A DNA stretch of 36,117 nt from Candidatus Gastranaerophilales bacterium (GCA_944322885.1 CALUQH010000028.1:1-36117), one strand, 5' to 3'. Shown: positions 1 through 8,453, numbered from the stretch's first letter. Made by a program: numbers and translations. Notes: generated by a model not told the origin, from the sequence alone.

Positions 1-370
1 ACATAAGCCAGTCTTTTATCCACATATTTTTCAAAAAAATCGTTGGTAAAATCAGGCCAAACCTCATAAGGGCCTAATTCTCCTTCCAGGCTTGACACTA
101 ATTTTTGCATGTCTGCATAGCACTTTCTAGCTTGAGTTGTATATTTATTGCCTATATAATTCATCAAAACAGGATAAGAAAGTGCAGCAACAACCCCTAT
201 GATACCAAGGGTAATTAATGCCTCAGCCAGAGTAAACGCACAAAACTTTTTGTACAAATTTGTTCTTGTAAAAAAACTATAAAATCCATTTTTTCTAAAC
301 GGCTCAAATAAGGAGGCTAAGCTGAAAAGTGCCCCCCCCCCGAAATTCTCGGTTTTCTTGCTTCTTCCAT
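1..370 (-). pseudogene. Type IV pilin-like prepilin, 5' part, frame broken at a C10 tract
   Basis: Reading leftwards, 1-242 encodes the class III signal and hydrophobic helix FTLAEALITLGIIGVVAAL followed by a typical pilin stalk (SYPVLMNYIGNKY, then ARKCYADMQKLV). The gene runs off the window, so its C-terminus is not seen. A strong AGGAGG (complement of 378-383) lies 7 nt before an ATG at 370-368, but that frame stops after 17 codons. The pilin frame is offset by one base and the two frames are separated by ten consecutive C (332-341). Eleven or eight C would join them into one protein with a leader of about 45 residues; nine or ten would not. An alternative is a TTG start at 257-255 giving a normal 7-residue leader (MYKKFCA), but it has no visible ribosome binding site. 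Pilins of this kind are membrane-inserted, cleaved by PilD-type peptidase and built into pili or a secretion pseudopilus. The break is phase variation, decay or a homopolymer sequencing error. Confidence 0.75.
332..341. repeat. Homopolymer tract of ten C (G on the coding strand)
   Basis: This is a ten-base mononucleotide run inside the 5' end of the pilin gene, in a genome where runs of G or C are otherwise short. It sits about 30 bp inside the ORF that starts at the well-placed ATG. Only one of three tract-length classes gives full-length pilin. Such tracts are classic slipped-strand mispairing sites, and also classic places for sequencing miscounts. Confidence 0.9.
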
Positions 371-469
371 TACTATTCCTCCTAATTTTTGTTTTTTTAT
401 ACTTCTGTTTGAACTTTCAAATAGTATCATGCTTTGTATTATTTTTCAATTATTTGAGAATTTTCTTGA

Positions 470-1528
470 TTATTTTTTAAACGCATCTGCTATTGATTTG
501 TTGTAGTCAGGACGTAAAATTCCTTTTTCAGTGATTATACCCGTTATTAATTCATGAGGAGTTACGTCAAACCCCGGATTTATAACTTTTACATCAGGAG
601 CACAGATTATTTTTCCGTTAATATGAGTAACTTCTTCATGAGAGCGTTCTTCAATAACAATCTCATCACCTGTCTTAATAGATGTATCAATCGTTGATAA
701 AGGTGCAGCTACATAAAAAGGAATATTATGATACTTAGCTGCAATCGCAACTGTATATGTTCCGATTTTATTTGCGGCATCACCATTCGCAGCAATCCTG
801 TCGGCTCCGACAACAACCATATCAATCATACCTTTTTTCATAAAATAAGAACACATACCATCGGTAATTAGAGTTGTAGGAATTCCGTCCATAGTGAGTT
901 CAAATGTCGTAATTCTTGCACCTTGCTGTCTGGGACGTGTTTCATCGGCAAAAACCTGAATTGTAGGGTCATTAGCGAAAGCTGAACGAACAACTCCTAG
1001 TGCTGTTCCATACCCAACTGTAGCAAGTCCGCCTGCATTGCAGTGTGTCAATATAGTTGCTCCCTTTGGAACAACTTCGGCACCATAATCACCGATTTTT
1101 TTATTAATTGCAATATCTTCATTTTCCAATTTTATAGCATTCTGTTTCAATTCTTCAACGATGCCATTCACATCAGCTTTTGAATTTTTTATAACATCTT
1201 TTTGCTTTTCAACTGCCCACATGAGATTAACCGCCGTTGGTCTGGAAGTTGCCATATAATCAGCTTTTTCGAGGAGTTTTTTCACAAACTCATCTCGTGA
1301 AAGATTTTCCTTTGCAAGTTCTTGAGCATACAAAACAACACCATGTGCACCGGCAACGCCAATTGCAGGAGCTCCTCTCACTATCATTGTTTTTATTGCA
1401 TCAAACATTTCTTGACCTGTAGTAATATTAACATACTTAAATTCGTAGGGTAAAACTGTTTGATCAACCATTTTTGAATAATTATCAACCCATTCTATCG
1501 TTTTTATTTTTGAATGAAATTCTGCCAT
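470..1528 (-). CDS. mtnA: S-methyl-5-thioribose-1-phosphate isomerase
   Basis: Cytosolic aldose-ketose isomerase of the methionine salvage pathway, converting methylthioribose-1-phosphate to methylthioribulose-1-phosphate; the fold is shared with eIF2B-alpha-type proteins. The 352 residues are the usual MtnA length. Visible are RGAPAIGVAGAHG (51-63), the catalytic Cys in THCNAGGLAT (Cys163) and the catalytic Asp in VVVGADRIAANGD (Asp243), matching the family's Cys160/Asp240 pair. ATETRPR-like FADETRPRQQGAR follows at about 193-205. The ATG has GAGGAA 6 nt upstream and lies one base after the stop of the preceding membrane protein, so it is probably co-transcribed with ruvC. No other salvage gene (mtnN, mtnK, mtnB) is in the window. 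A related family, ribose-1,5-bisphosphate isomerase, is less likely given the length and motifs. Confidence 0.93.
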   Translation of the reverse strand: MAEFHSKIKTIEWVDNYSKMVDQTVLPYEFKYVNITTGQEMFDAIKTMIVRGAPAIGVAGAHGVVLYAQELAKENLSRDEFVKKLLEKADYMATSRPTAVNLMWAVEKQKDVIKNSKADVNGIVEELKQNAIKLENEDIAINKKIGDYGAEVVPKGATILTHCNAGGLATVGYGTALGVVRSAFANDPTIQVFADETRPRQQGARITTFELTMDGIPTTLITDGMCSYFMKKGMIDMVVVGADRIAANGDAANKIGTYTVAIAAKYHNIPFYVAAPLSTIDTSIKTGDEIVIEERSHEEVTHINGKIICAPDVKVINPGFDVTPHELITGIITEKGILRPDYNKSIADAFKK

Positions 1529-1529
1529 T

Positions 1530-1991
1530 TTATTTCCTCACTGAATTAATTAAATCTAGTACACAAAATGTTAAAAAGCCTGTAAAAGCATTTACAGTTG
1601 CCCCCAAAACACCTAAAAATACTGAAATTACGACAAGTATAAAGAAATTAGCATTCTGCATCATCAGCCCAACGCCATAATTTGCCGCAAGATGAAAAAA
1701 CTTCATCAGAATAACCGAAATAGGGACATAAACAATCGAAAACCCGACATAAGAAACAAAACCAGCTATAGCACCAATAAGCACACTGTCTTTAATCGAG
1801 TTTAAGGACAAGCATCCGTACTTAATCAAAATTGATATAACCAAAGGTGCCATAAAACATATCAAAAAAACAAAAGAAACAGTCCCGATATATGGTATCA
1901 AAGTGATACAACCAAGCAATGCTCCAAAAAATATGCTAAGTACTGAAATTTGTCTCAATAAAATCCAATTAATATCCATAGCCTTTATCAT
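1530..1991 (-). CDS. Small multi-pass membrane protein, unknown function
   Basis: I do not recognise this protein. It has about four hydrophobic stretches (roughly residues 17-32, 37-58, 68-96 and 114-142, numbered from the chosen start) and short loops, with a basic C-terminus (NSVRK), so it is an inner-membrane protein. The ORF is open back to 2015, but the start preferred here is the ATG at 1991-1989, which overlaps the ruvC stop as ATGA and gives 153 residues. An ATG at 1979 with AAAGG just before it is also possible. The stop is one base before the mtnA ATG, so it sits in a three-gene run ruvC, this gene, mtnA. There is no evident functional link with either neighbour. Confidence 0.7.
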   Translation of the reverse strand: MIKAMDINWILLRQISVLSIFFGALLGCITLIPYIGTVSFVFLICFMAPLVISILIKYGCLSLNSIKDSVLIGAIAGFVSYVGFSIVYVPISVILMKFFHLAANYGVGLMMQNANFFILVVISVFLGVLGATVNAFTGFLTFCVLDLINSVRK

Positions 1992-2461
1992 AACATAAGC
2001 GAACGCGTATGACAAATTGCAATTGCAATAGAATCTACCGTATCATCAAGTTTTGGTAAATTATCGACTCCCAAGGATATTTTAACCATTTGTTCAACCT
2101 CTTTTTTGTCAGCTCTGCCATAACCCGTTAAAACTTGCTTAACCTCCATAGGGGTATATTCGTATATCGGAACATTAAATTTTTCAAGTACAGTTAATAT
2201 CACTCCCCTTGCATGTGCAACTGGCATAACTGTCGTACGGTTTCTAAAGAAAAAGAGTTTTTCAATAGCTGCACAATCAGGTTTATATTTTTCAACAATT
2301 GTGTTCATATCCTCAAAAATTTCCAACAGCCTTGCAGACTCTCTTGTCCCTTTTTGAGTCTGAATAGAACCTGAATGCAAAAGAACAGGTTTTTCCTCAT
2401 CGTATTCTATAACGGAATATCCAACTATTCCTAAACCCGGATCGATACCTAAAATCTTCAT
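1988..2461 (-). CDS. ruvC: Holliday junction resolvase RuvC
   Basis: Endonuclease that cuts four-way DNA junctions symmetrically, working with RuvAB in recombination and repair. It has 157 residues, the usual length. The RNase H-like fold's acidic residues are visible: Asp7 in ILGIDPGLGIVGY, Glu67 in CAAIEKLFFF and the pair near the C-terminus (Asp140 and Asp143 in LDDTVDSIAIAICH). The conserved segment FFRNRTTVMPVAHARG and the basic GYGRADKKEV are also present. ruvA and ruvB are not nearby. The ATG has no Shine-Dalgarno; instead an extended -10 sits 6 nt upstream, suggesting a leaderless message. The 3' end overlaps the next gene. Confidence 0.95.
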   Translation of the reverse strand: MKILGIDPGLGIVGYSVIEYDEEKPVLLHSGSIQTQKGTRESARLLEIFEDMNTIVEKYKPDCAAIEKLFFFRNRTTVMPVAHARGVILTVLEKFNVPIYEYTPMEVKQVLTGYGRADKKEVEQMVKISLGVDNLPKLDDTVDSIAIAICHTRSLML

Positions 2462-2476
2462 AAAGGTATTATATCA
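2461..2476 (-). promoter_or_regulatory. Extended -10 promoter for ruvC, placed for a leaderless transcript
   Basis: On the minus strand TGATATAAT (TGn plus TATAAT, the -10 hexamer at 2468-2473) is followed by only 6 nt and then the ruvC ATG. The usual -10 to start-site distance puts +1 on the A of the ATG. No good -35 and no Shine-Dalgarno are visible, which fits an extended -10 promoter and leaderless translation. Confidence 0.6.
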
Positions 2477-2521
2477 TAATTTTAAATCTTAGGGGAATTT
2501 GTAATTAACCATATATAATAA

Positions 2522-3091
2522 TTACCTTATTTTCCTTGCAAAAGAAAGCCCGGCCGGCAACGGTAAAATTACATTTTCATAATTCGGATGAGCATTTATA
2601 GCATCAATAAAAGGTTTGCATTTAGCTTCATGTGACAAAACATTATCACATGCTATAATTCCGCCTTTTTTCAAATGCTTGTCGATAAATTCAAAATACT
2701 TGATATACTCGCCCTTATTTGCATCAACAAACGCAAAATCTATCACAAAATCATCCGGCAGATATTCCAAATGCATTAAGGCAGAACCCTTGAGAGTTGT
2801 AATAACATCATCAACTTTGCAGATTTTAAAATTTTCCTTTGCAACATCCAGTCTTTTATCATAAAATTCAATAGTTGTAAGATGACCGCCGTTTTCTTTA
2901 ACAGCCTTGCCCAGCCAAATACCCGAATATCCGTTTGATGTACCTACTTCAAGAACATTTTTCGCATTTTGAGCTTTTATTGTTGTATAAAGAAACTCCC
3001 CTGTAACACGTGCTATATTCCAGAATTGTTTCTGAGTTTTTTCTAAATCGCTTAAAACTTTTTCGGTAGTATCATCAAAATATTTCATCAT
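2522..3091 (-). CDS. Class I SAM-dependent O-methyltransferase, caffeoyl-CoA OMT-like
   Basis: Soluble methyltransferase with a Rossmann fold. Motif I is VLEVGTSNGYSG (46-57); the acidic ribose-binding position is in TTIEFYDKR (72-80); FVDANKGEYIKYFE (121-134) and ACDNVLSH (147-154) match the metal-binding aspartates of the cation-dependent OMT family (Asp123, Asp149, Asn150). At 189 residues it is a compact member. The first ATG overlaps the previous gene's stop as TAATG; a second ATG follows directly. It is the last gene of a grpE-dnaJ-propeller-OMT run. The substrate cannot be told from sequence; small catechols, tRNA or antibiotics are all known for relatives. Confidence 0.85.
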   Translation of the reverse strand: MMKYFDDTTEKVLSDLEKTQKQFWNIARVTGEFLYTTIKAQNAKNVLEVGTSNGYSGIWLGKAVKENGGHLTTIEFYDKRLDVAKENFKICKVDDVITTLKGSALMHLEYLPDDFVIDFAFVDANKGEYIKYFEFIDKHLKKGGIIACDNVLSHEAKCKPFIDAINAHPNYENVILPLPAGLSFARKIR

Positions 3092-4557
3092 TACTTAATT
3101 TTTTGAACCCTTTCGGTTACAACTATTGTATTTGCAGGAATATCAATAGGTATAGATTTGATAACCTTATTTGTACCCAAATCAAACACAGTATACAAAG
3201 AAGCTTTTGTATCAGTAATTAAAGCTATATTTGTACCTTCTATTTGATTTATTTTAGTAGAAAAACCGTTCGTATTAAGATAAATCGCATCAGTCAGTTG
3301 ATCTGTAGTTGTATCAAGTATTTGAATAGAATTATCTCCTGCCCCTAAAACGTACAATCTGTCATGAAAAACTATCATATCAACAGGTTTGTCGCAAATT
3401 TCGATTTCTGCAATTAAGCCTATTGTTCCGTAATCTATTATCGCAAGTCTGTTTTTTGTTCTGCTTGTAACATAAATTTTGTTGTTGGCAAACGCAATTT
3501 TAGAAACATTCGGGAATTTCCCTATTTCTTTAAGCAAATAATTGTTATCAAGTTCTATTGCCCATATATCACGTGTTTTTTTGTCATAGTAAAACAACTT
3601 TGTTCCGTCATCAGATAGAGTTAGTTTTTCACACATGCCGGTAATTTTAATTTGTTTTGACAAAGTCATTGTCTCTAAATTCACGGTATAAATACTTGAA
3701 TCAACAGCACTTGAAATATATGCTATATTTTTATTTTTATCAATTAAAATTTCATCTGGCTGACTTTTAGTGTATATCTGCTTGATAATCTGATCATCTG
3801 CTAAAGAAATCACATCAACCGATGGTTTTTCATAAGCTGTTACAAGCAAGAACTTGTCATCATAAGATTTCATGGAAATCGGAACGTTAATCTGTTTTAA
3901 AGAATACTCAGGTGTTTTTGCTCCTAGATTAAATACTTGAATATTTTTAGAATACGGAGAAGATACGTAAAAATTCTTATTTTTTAATGCCGGTATCTTT
4001 GACAGAGTGTTGAGAGTTGTTCCGGAAAGCTCGGATATAACAGGCTTTGAATTTTCAACTCTAATCCCCGGATCATTCACTGTCTTTATCTGAAGGTTTC
4101 CGACTATTGATTTTAAATTCTCCGGTATTACAAGCCCTTTAGGCACCAACAAATCCTGAGGGAGAAGTCCTGTTCTCAACTCCATAGGCGGATTTGTCAT
4201 TCTACCAACAGTCTTATAACCTCGAGGATCATTAACAACTTTCAACAATACAAAATCATTATTTAAAATTACGACATCAGGTTTTGATGCCAGAGTTTTG
4301 CCCGCAGGATAGGTTTCTTTTACGGAAAGTTTTTCCGGATTTAAAATTTTTGCAGGGAAAAGCGGTAGATAAACAGTATTATCAGGAAGTATTATCAAAC
4401 CGTCAAACCTAAAAGTTGTTTTAGGAAAATCTTTAGCAATAAAGTTTTGAACATTATCAGGAATCTTTGCCGCAAATGCCGATGACGAAAATAAAAACAT
4501 TGCCGTCGATAGCAAGAATATCTTTGCAAATTTTATTCCTAAATTCTTAAAAAACAT
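3091..4557 (-). CDS. Exported YncE/YVTN-type beta-propeller protein
   Basis: It has 488 residues. A Sec signal peptide is clear: basic start, hydrophobic core IFLLSTAMFLFSS and cleavage at AFA|AK near residue 29. The mature part carries repeated propeller blades, seen as recurring units such as SLADDQIIKQIYT, KNKNIAYISSAVDSSIYTVN, LSDDGTKLFYYDKKTRDIWAI and NKIYVTSRTKNRLAIIDYG, each about 40 residues long from residue 190 onward. The N-terminal 150 residues are a separate domain I do not recognise. Propellers of this kind are periplasmic or surface scaffolds, and no enzymatic residues stand out. The start overlaps the dnaJ stop as TAATG, implying translational coupling to the chaperone gene, an odd partner for an exported protein. 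Confidence 0.75.
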   Translation of the reverse strand: MFFKNLGIKFAKIFLLSTAMFLFSSSAFAAKIPDNVQNFIAKDFPKTTFRFDGLIILPDNTVYLPLFPAKILNPEKLSVKETYPAGKTLASKPDVVILNNDFVLLKVVNDPRGYKTVGRMTNPPMELRTGLLPQDLLVPKGLVIPENLKSIVGNLQIKTVNDPGIRVENSKPVISELSGTTLNTLSKIPALKNKNFYVSSPYSKNIQVFNLGAKTPEYSLKQINVPISMKSYDDKFLLVTAYEKPSVDVISLADDQIIKQIYTKSQPDEILIDKNKNIAYISSAVDSSIYTVNLETMTLSKQIKITGMCEKLTLSDDGTKLFYYDKKTRDIWAIELDNNYLLKEIGKFPNVSKIAFANNKIYVTSRTKNRLAIIDYGTIGLIAEIEICDKPVDMIVFHDRLYVLGAGDNSIQILDTTTDQLTDAIYLNTNGFSTKINQIEGTNIALITDTKASLYTVFDLGTNKVIKSIPIDIPANTIVVTERVQKIK

Positions 4558-5687
4558 TACTGGAATACTCCTTTAACTTTATCCATTATTGTATTCTGTT
4601 GTTTGTTTTTCTGATTATTTTGGATTTCATACAACCTTTTGTATAAATTTCTCTCTTCTTCTGACAATTTTGTAGGCGTCTTAACAGCTACTATTACAAT
4701 GTGATCTCCTCTTTGAGATGGTCTTTGTATGTAGGGAACTCCTGCATTTTTAATCTTTATGGAATTTCCGCTTTGTACTCCGGCTTGAACGGTAATCTTT
4801 TTATCGCCGTCAAGAGTTTTTACAACAACTTCGTCACCTAAAGCTGCTTGAGCAGGAGAAATTTCCAATTTAGAATAAACGTTATTCCCATCACGTTTAA
4901 AATACTCGGATGATTTTACATGCAAAACTACGTATAAGTCGCCGTTTGGACCGCCATTAATCCCTGCGTCACCCTCGCCTGAAACTCGTATCTTTGACAT
5001 ATTATCAACACCGGCGGGGATTTTTACATTAATCTTTTTCTCTTTCTGAACCTTACCCTGCCCTTTGCAATCCTTACAAGGGTTCATAACTTTTTTGCCC
5101 TTACCGTGGCAGTCCGGACAAGTAACAATTTGAGCAAATGAACCTAAAGGTGTACGAGTAACATGCTGAACCTGTCCTGTACCATGGCAAGTCGGACAAG
5201 TTACGGGTTTTGAACCTTTTTCCGCACCTGTTCCACCACAAGACGGGCAATTTTCGAGATGATCAAATTTAATTTCTTTTTCCGTACCGAATATTGCTTG
5301 TTCAAAATCAATTTCAATATCTAATCTTAAATCATCTCCCTCTATCGGGGCATTTGGATCAGGTCTTCCGCCAAAACCGAAACCTCCCATTCCGCCAAAG
5401 AAAGAATTAAATATATCATTTAAATCGCCAAAACCGCCGGCAAACGGACCACCTGTATCAAAGCCGGCATTTTTCAACCCGTCTTCGCCGTAACGGTCAT
5501 AAGTTGCTCTTTTGTTATCATCCATTAATGTTTCATAGGCTTTACCTAATTCTTTAAATTTCTCCTCCGCATCGGGGGCCTTATTTACATCGGGGTGTAA
5601 TGTTCTGGCTTTTCGCCTAAACGCCGATTTTATCTCATCTTTTGAAGCGTCTTTTGAAACTCCAAGTATTTCATAGTAATCTGTCAT
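4557..5687 (-). CDS. dnaJ: Chaperone protein DnaJ (Hsp40, type I)
   Basis: Co-chaperone that delivers unfolded clients to DnaK and stimulates its ATPase. All type I parts are present in 376 residues: J domain 1-70 with HPD at 31-33, a Gly/Phe-rich linker (75-108), four zinc-binding repeats CPSCGGTG (147), CPTCHGTG (164), CPDCHGKG (190) and CKDCKGQG (204), then the client-binding C-terminal domains with GEGDAG and GDLYVVLHV. It lies 71 nt behind grpE on the same strand, so the pair is likely co-transcribed. dnaK itself is not in the window. The putative ribosome site AGGGAAG is rather far (about 10 nt) from the ATG. Confidence 0.97.
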   Translation of the reverse strand: MTDYYEILGVSKDASKDEIKSAFRRKARTLHPDVNKAPDAEEKFKELGKAYETLMDDNKRATYDRYGEDGLKNAGFDTGGPFAGGFGDLNDIFNSFFGGMGGFGFGGRPDPNAPIEGDDLRLDIEIDFEQAIFGTEKEIKFDHLENCPSCGGTGAEKGSKPVTCPTCHGTGQVQHVTRTPLGSFAQIVTCPDCHGKGKKVMNPCKDCKGQGKVQKEKKINVKIPAGVDNMSKIRVSGEGDAGINGGPNGDLYVVLHVKSSEYFKRDGNNVYSKLEISPAQAALGDEVVVKTLDGDKKITVQAGVQSGNSIKIKNAGVPYIQRPSQRGDHIVIVAVKTPTKLSEEERNLYKRLYEIQNNQKNKQQNTIMDKVKGVFQ

Positions 5688-5758
5688 TTATATAAATCTT
5701 CCCTATTCTCAGTATTTGCAATAATATTTTAGCACGTGCAAAAACAATCCGAAAAATT

Positions 5759-6337
5759 TTAGTTTTCGGATGTTGCAACATTAACGAGTGCAGGTCTTAA
5801 GACCTTATCACCCATTTTATATCCCTTTTGTAATTCATTTATTATTGTGTGTTCAGGTTTTTCCGATGTTGGAGTTTGCATTACTGCATCGTGAAAATTC
5901 GGATCGAACTCTTTACCTTCGGTTTCAATAGGCTCCAGTCCGAGTTTTGTCAACGCATCAACCACCTGCTTGTGAACAAGGTTAAAACTTTCCTTAACTT
6001 TTTCACAATCTTCAACATTTTCTAATGCCTTTTGTCCGCGTTCAAAATTATCTAACACTTCTATCATTTTTTTAAGAGCATTTTCGGTTCCAAACTTCAA
6101 TAATTCTTCTCTTTCATGCTCCTGTCTTTTACGATAATTATCGAAATCAGCAGCAAGTCTAACATACTGTTGATTTAAAGCATCATATTTTTTCTGGAGT
6201 TCACTATCAGCTGTAGCTTCTTGAGTTTGGTTTTCTGTTTCTTCAGTCTTGTCGTTGGAAGAAGCATCGCTTTGTGCAGCTTTTTCCAAGTCATCTGGAT
6301 TTTTAAACGGGTTATTATTATGATGTTTATGTGACAT
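5759..6337 (-). CDS. grpE: Nucleotide exchange factor GrpE
   Basis: Dimeric exchange factor that releases ADP from DnaK. It has 192 residues: an acidic, Gln/Asn-rich disordered start (1-45), a long coiled-coil helix (about 46-110, with YDALNQQYVRLAADFDNYRKR), then the conserved beta domain with LGLEPIETEGKEFDPNFHDAV and GYKMGDKVLRPALVNV. It is preceded by AAGAGG about 6 nt before the ATG. It is the first gene of the run grpE-dnaJ-propeller-OMT and diverges from murA. No hrcA and no CIRCE-type inverted repeat are visible upstream, so heat control by HrcA at this site is not supported. Confidence 0.96.
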   Translation of the reverse strand: MSHKHHNNNPFKNPDDLEKAAQSDASSNDKTEETENQTQEATADSELQKKYDALNQQYVRLAADFDNYRKRQEHEREELLKFGTENALKKMIEVLDNFERGQKALENVEDCEKVKESFNLVHKQVVDALTKLGLEPIETEGKEFDPNFHDAVMQTPTSEKPEHTIINELQKGYKMGDKVLRPALVNVATSEN

Positions 6338-6366
6338 TTCTCTACCTCTTTTTTACATATATGAAT

Positions 6367-6394
6367 ATTATAATTTATCAATATTAATTAACAA
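6367..6394 (-). promoter_or_regulatory. Sigma70-type promoter for grpE
   Basis: Minus strand: -35 TTGTTA (6389-6394), 16-bp spacer, -10 TATAAT (6367-6372). The start site would be near 6360, giving a leader of about 23 nt that contains the GAGG ribosome site. The area is very AT-rich, so a chance match is possible. Confidence 0.45.
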
Positions 6395-6605
6395 CAAAAA
6401 TTTATTATTTTTTAATATTTAAAATGGAAGTAATACAAATAAAAATAATCAATCACAAATACATACAGGCTAATTTTTTTTATAATTTAATTTCACTGTC
6501 GTTGCGGAATATTTTTCTTTACATAATTTAACTTATTTACATCAAAAAAATATGATTGTATTATTATTATGTAAGGTAATTAATTATTTTTTAAAGGTAA
6601 GAAAA

Positions 6606-7928
6606 TTGACACAAAAATATTATATAAAAGGTGGTACCCCACTCAGAGGTGAAGTTTCAATCGGCGGTGCAAAAAATTCAGTACTTAAACTTATGGCCGC
6701 AGCTCTCCTTGCAAAGGGAGAAACAAAAATTCATAATGTCCCGGATCTGACGGACGTTGAAATTATGCTAAGCGTAATTGCCCAGTTAGGAGCAAAAACT
6801 ACATATAATAAAACAGAAAAATCCGTTACAATCGATGCTACTGATTTGACAAGTATTACAGCAAAATACGAATTAGTAAGTAAAATGAGAGCCTCGTTTA
6901 TAGTCCTTGGTGCGTTGGTTACCCGCTGTAAAGAAGCTATTGTCGCACTGCCCGGAGGATGTGCTATCGGAGAACGCCGTGTTGACTTCCATATAAAAGG
7001 GCTGGAAGCACTGGGGGCCAAAATAAAAATTGAAAACGGATATGTCCATGCAAAAGCAACAAAACTTGTAGGAACAGATATTTACCTCGACATTCCGTCA
7101 GTTGGTGCTACAGAAAATCTTATGCTCGCTTCAATTTTAGCAGAAGGATCTACAAGAATTCAAAACGCTGCACAAGAACCGGAAATTGTTGATCTGGCAA
7201 ATTTCTTAAATTCTATGGGAGCAGATGTTGTCGGTGCAGGAACCTCTGAAATTGTGATTAATGGGGTAAAACAAGAAAAACTTCACCCTATTGAATACAC
7301 AACTATACCGGATAGAATTGAAGCAGGAACGTTTATGTCTGCAATTATTGCAACTAAAGGTAAAGCTATAATTAAAAATGTTTTTCCTGCTCATTTGACC
7401 TTCTTTACTGACAAACTTCTTAAAATGGGTGCAAATATTAAACTTATAGAACCCAATTCACTGGAAGTTTCATGCAAAAACAGACTTAATTCAATCAATT
7501 TTATTACCCAGCCTTACCCTGGATTTCCTACTGATTTGCAGTCAATGGCTATGACACTTTTAACAACCGCAAACGGAGTGGGTATTATTACGGAAAGTCT
7601 TTACGAAAACAGATTCATGCAAGTACCTGAATTAAGACGTATGGGTGCTGATATTCATCAGGACAGAAATCACGCTATTATTAAGGGGGTTAAAAAACTC
7701 ACAGGTGCTACACTTGCTGCAAGCGATTTGCGGGCAGGAGCATCTCTTGTTGTAGCTGCACTGATGGCAGAAGGAAATTCTACAATCGAAAACTTACATC
7801 ATATAGATAGAGGATACGAAAATTTCGAAAGTAAGCTAAGATTATTAGGAGGCAAAATAGAGAGAAGAGATGATGAAATAATTTCTCCTGTTGAACCTAA
7901 AGTTAACCTAACGGAGGGCTTACTCTAA
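6606..7928 (+). CDS. murA: UDP-N-acetylglucosamine 1-carboxyvinyltransferase (MurA)
   Basis: First committed step of peptidoglycan synthesis: transfers enolpyruvate from PEP to UDP-GlcNAc in the cytosol. From the TTG at 6606 it is 440 residues. Seen are the UDP-GlcNAc-binding GGAKNSVLKL (Lys23, Asn24), the catalytic Cys119 in ALPGGCAIGERRVDFHI (the fosfomycin-target Cys), YPGFPTDLQSMAM and DLRAGASLVVAALMAEG near the C-terminus. The frame is open upstream to an ATG at 6552, but those 18 residues are hydrophobic and non-conserved with no ribosome site, whereas AAAGGT lies 8 nt before the TTG and the family pattern begins right after it. It carries Cys rather than the resistant Asp. Its stop overlaps the next start as TAATG. 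Confidence 0.95.
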   Translation: MTQKYYIKGGTPLRGEVSIGGAKNSVLKLMAAALLAKGETKIHNVPDLTDVEIMLSVIAQLGAKTTYNKTEKSVTIDATDLTSITAKYELVSKMRASFIVLGALVTRCKEAIVALPGGCAIGERRVDFHIKGLEALGAKIKIENGYVHAKATKLVGTDIYLDIPSVGATENLMLASILAEGSTRIQNAAQEPEIVDLANFLNSMGADVVGAGTSEIVINGVKQEKLHPIEYTTIPDRIEAGTFMSAIIATKGKAIIKNVFPAHLTFFTDKLLKMGANIKLIEPNSLEVSCKNRLNSINFITQPYPGFPTDLQSMAMTLLTTANGVGIITESLYENRFMQVPELRRMGADIHQDRNHAIIKGVKKLTGATLAASDLRAGASLVVAALMAEGNSTIENLHHIDRGYENFESKLRLLGGKIERRDDEIISPVEPKVNLTEGLL

Positions 7929-8263
7929 TGACAGCTGCCTACAAACGCTGGTATGACCATGATCCTTTATTACTTGAGGTTATTGAGCTTTTAAAAAATT
8001 ATCAAACAGAATTGAGAGCTCAGGCTGAAATTTTTCTGCAAAAAATTGAAGAAAAGGTTTCTAAAGAAACAATCGATAAATTTTATGCAATGGTAAAGCC
8101 TGTAAATGCAAATAACCGTTGGTACGATAAAGATCCGGTTATATCAAAGACAGTTGAAATTTTAAGGATTGTTCCTCCGGAAGCACAGAAAATATGTGCA
8201 CAAAATTTTATCAGAACCCTTAAAGAAATGGGAATTGAATATAAAAGCCCAAACGGAACGTAG
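7928..8263 (+). CDS. Small protein with two RWYD-x-DP repeats, unknown function
   Basis: I do not recognise a named family. The 111 residues are an internal duplication: repeat one begins KRWYDHDPLLLEVIELLKN (residue 6) and repeat two NRWYDKDPVISKTVEILR (residue 63), each followed by a helical stretch with regularly spaced Gln/Ala and a final acidic-basic helix (AQAEIFLQKIEEK against CAQNFIRTLKEMG). There is no signal peptide or TM segment, so it should be cytosolic and mostly helical. It starts in a TAATG overlap with murA and so is probably translated from the same message. The last residues (SPNGT) lie in a repeat-like DNA motif (AACGTAGCCG), so its C-terminus may have been altered by repeat insertion. 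Confidence 0.75.
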   Translation: MTAAYKRWYDHDPLLLEVIELLKNYQTELRAQAEIFLQKIEEKVSKETIDKFYAMVKPVNANNRWYDKDPVISKTVEILRIVPPEAQKICAQNFIRTLKEMGIEYKSPNGT

Positions 8264-8277
8264 CCGTTCCATCCAAC
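8256..8277. repeat. Direct repeat copy 1, ACGTAGCCGTTCCATC
   Basis: The 16-bp core ACGTAGCCGTTCCATC recurs about 197 bp downstream (8454 onward). This copy also forms a short hairpin, GGAACG with CGTTCC. It contains the stop codon of the small gene behind murA. A related GCGTAGCCGC follows nrdJ near 27013, suggesting a dispersed motif. Confidence 0.6.
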
Positions 8278-8453
8278 ACAGCTTACGACTTTGCATGAGC
8301 CGCTTGTGCCGATACGTTAAATACTTAAGTGGCATTATTGATATCGCTTTATCCGGACAATGCACTCGGGTATGTCATTCTGAACTCGTTTTGGGTTCTC
8401 AAAATTTATCCCTCGTATCTGTTTTAATTTATAGACCTCTAGACTAGGAGAAA

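Noticed and set aside
6338..6551. CIRCE/HrcA operator before grpE
   Set aside because: No TTAGCACTC...GAGTGCTAA pair in the divergent region. TTAGCACGTGC near 5732 is only a short palindrome between grpE and dnaJ.
6552..6605. Upstream ATG extension of murA
   Set aside because: Hydrophobic, non-conserved, no Shine-Dalgarno; TTG at 6606 has AAAGGT and matches the family start.
8169..8447. Plus-strand ORF of 92 codons overlapping the end of the small murA-linked gene
   Set aside because: No ribosome site, Cys/Arg/Ser-rich composition typical of a shadow frame and repeat DNA.
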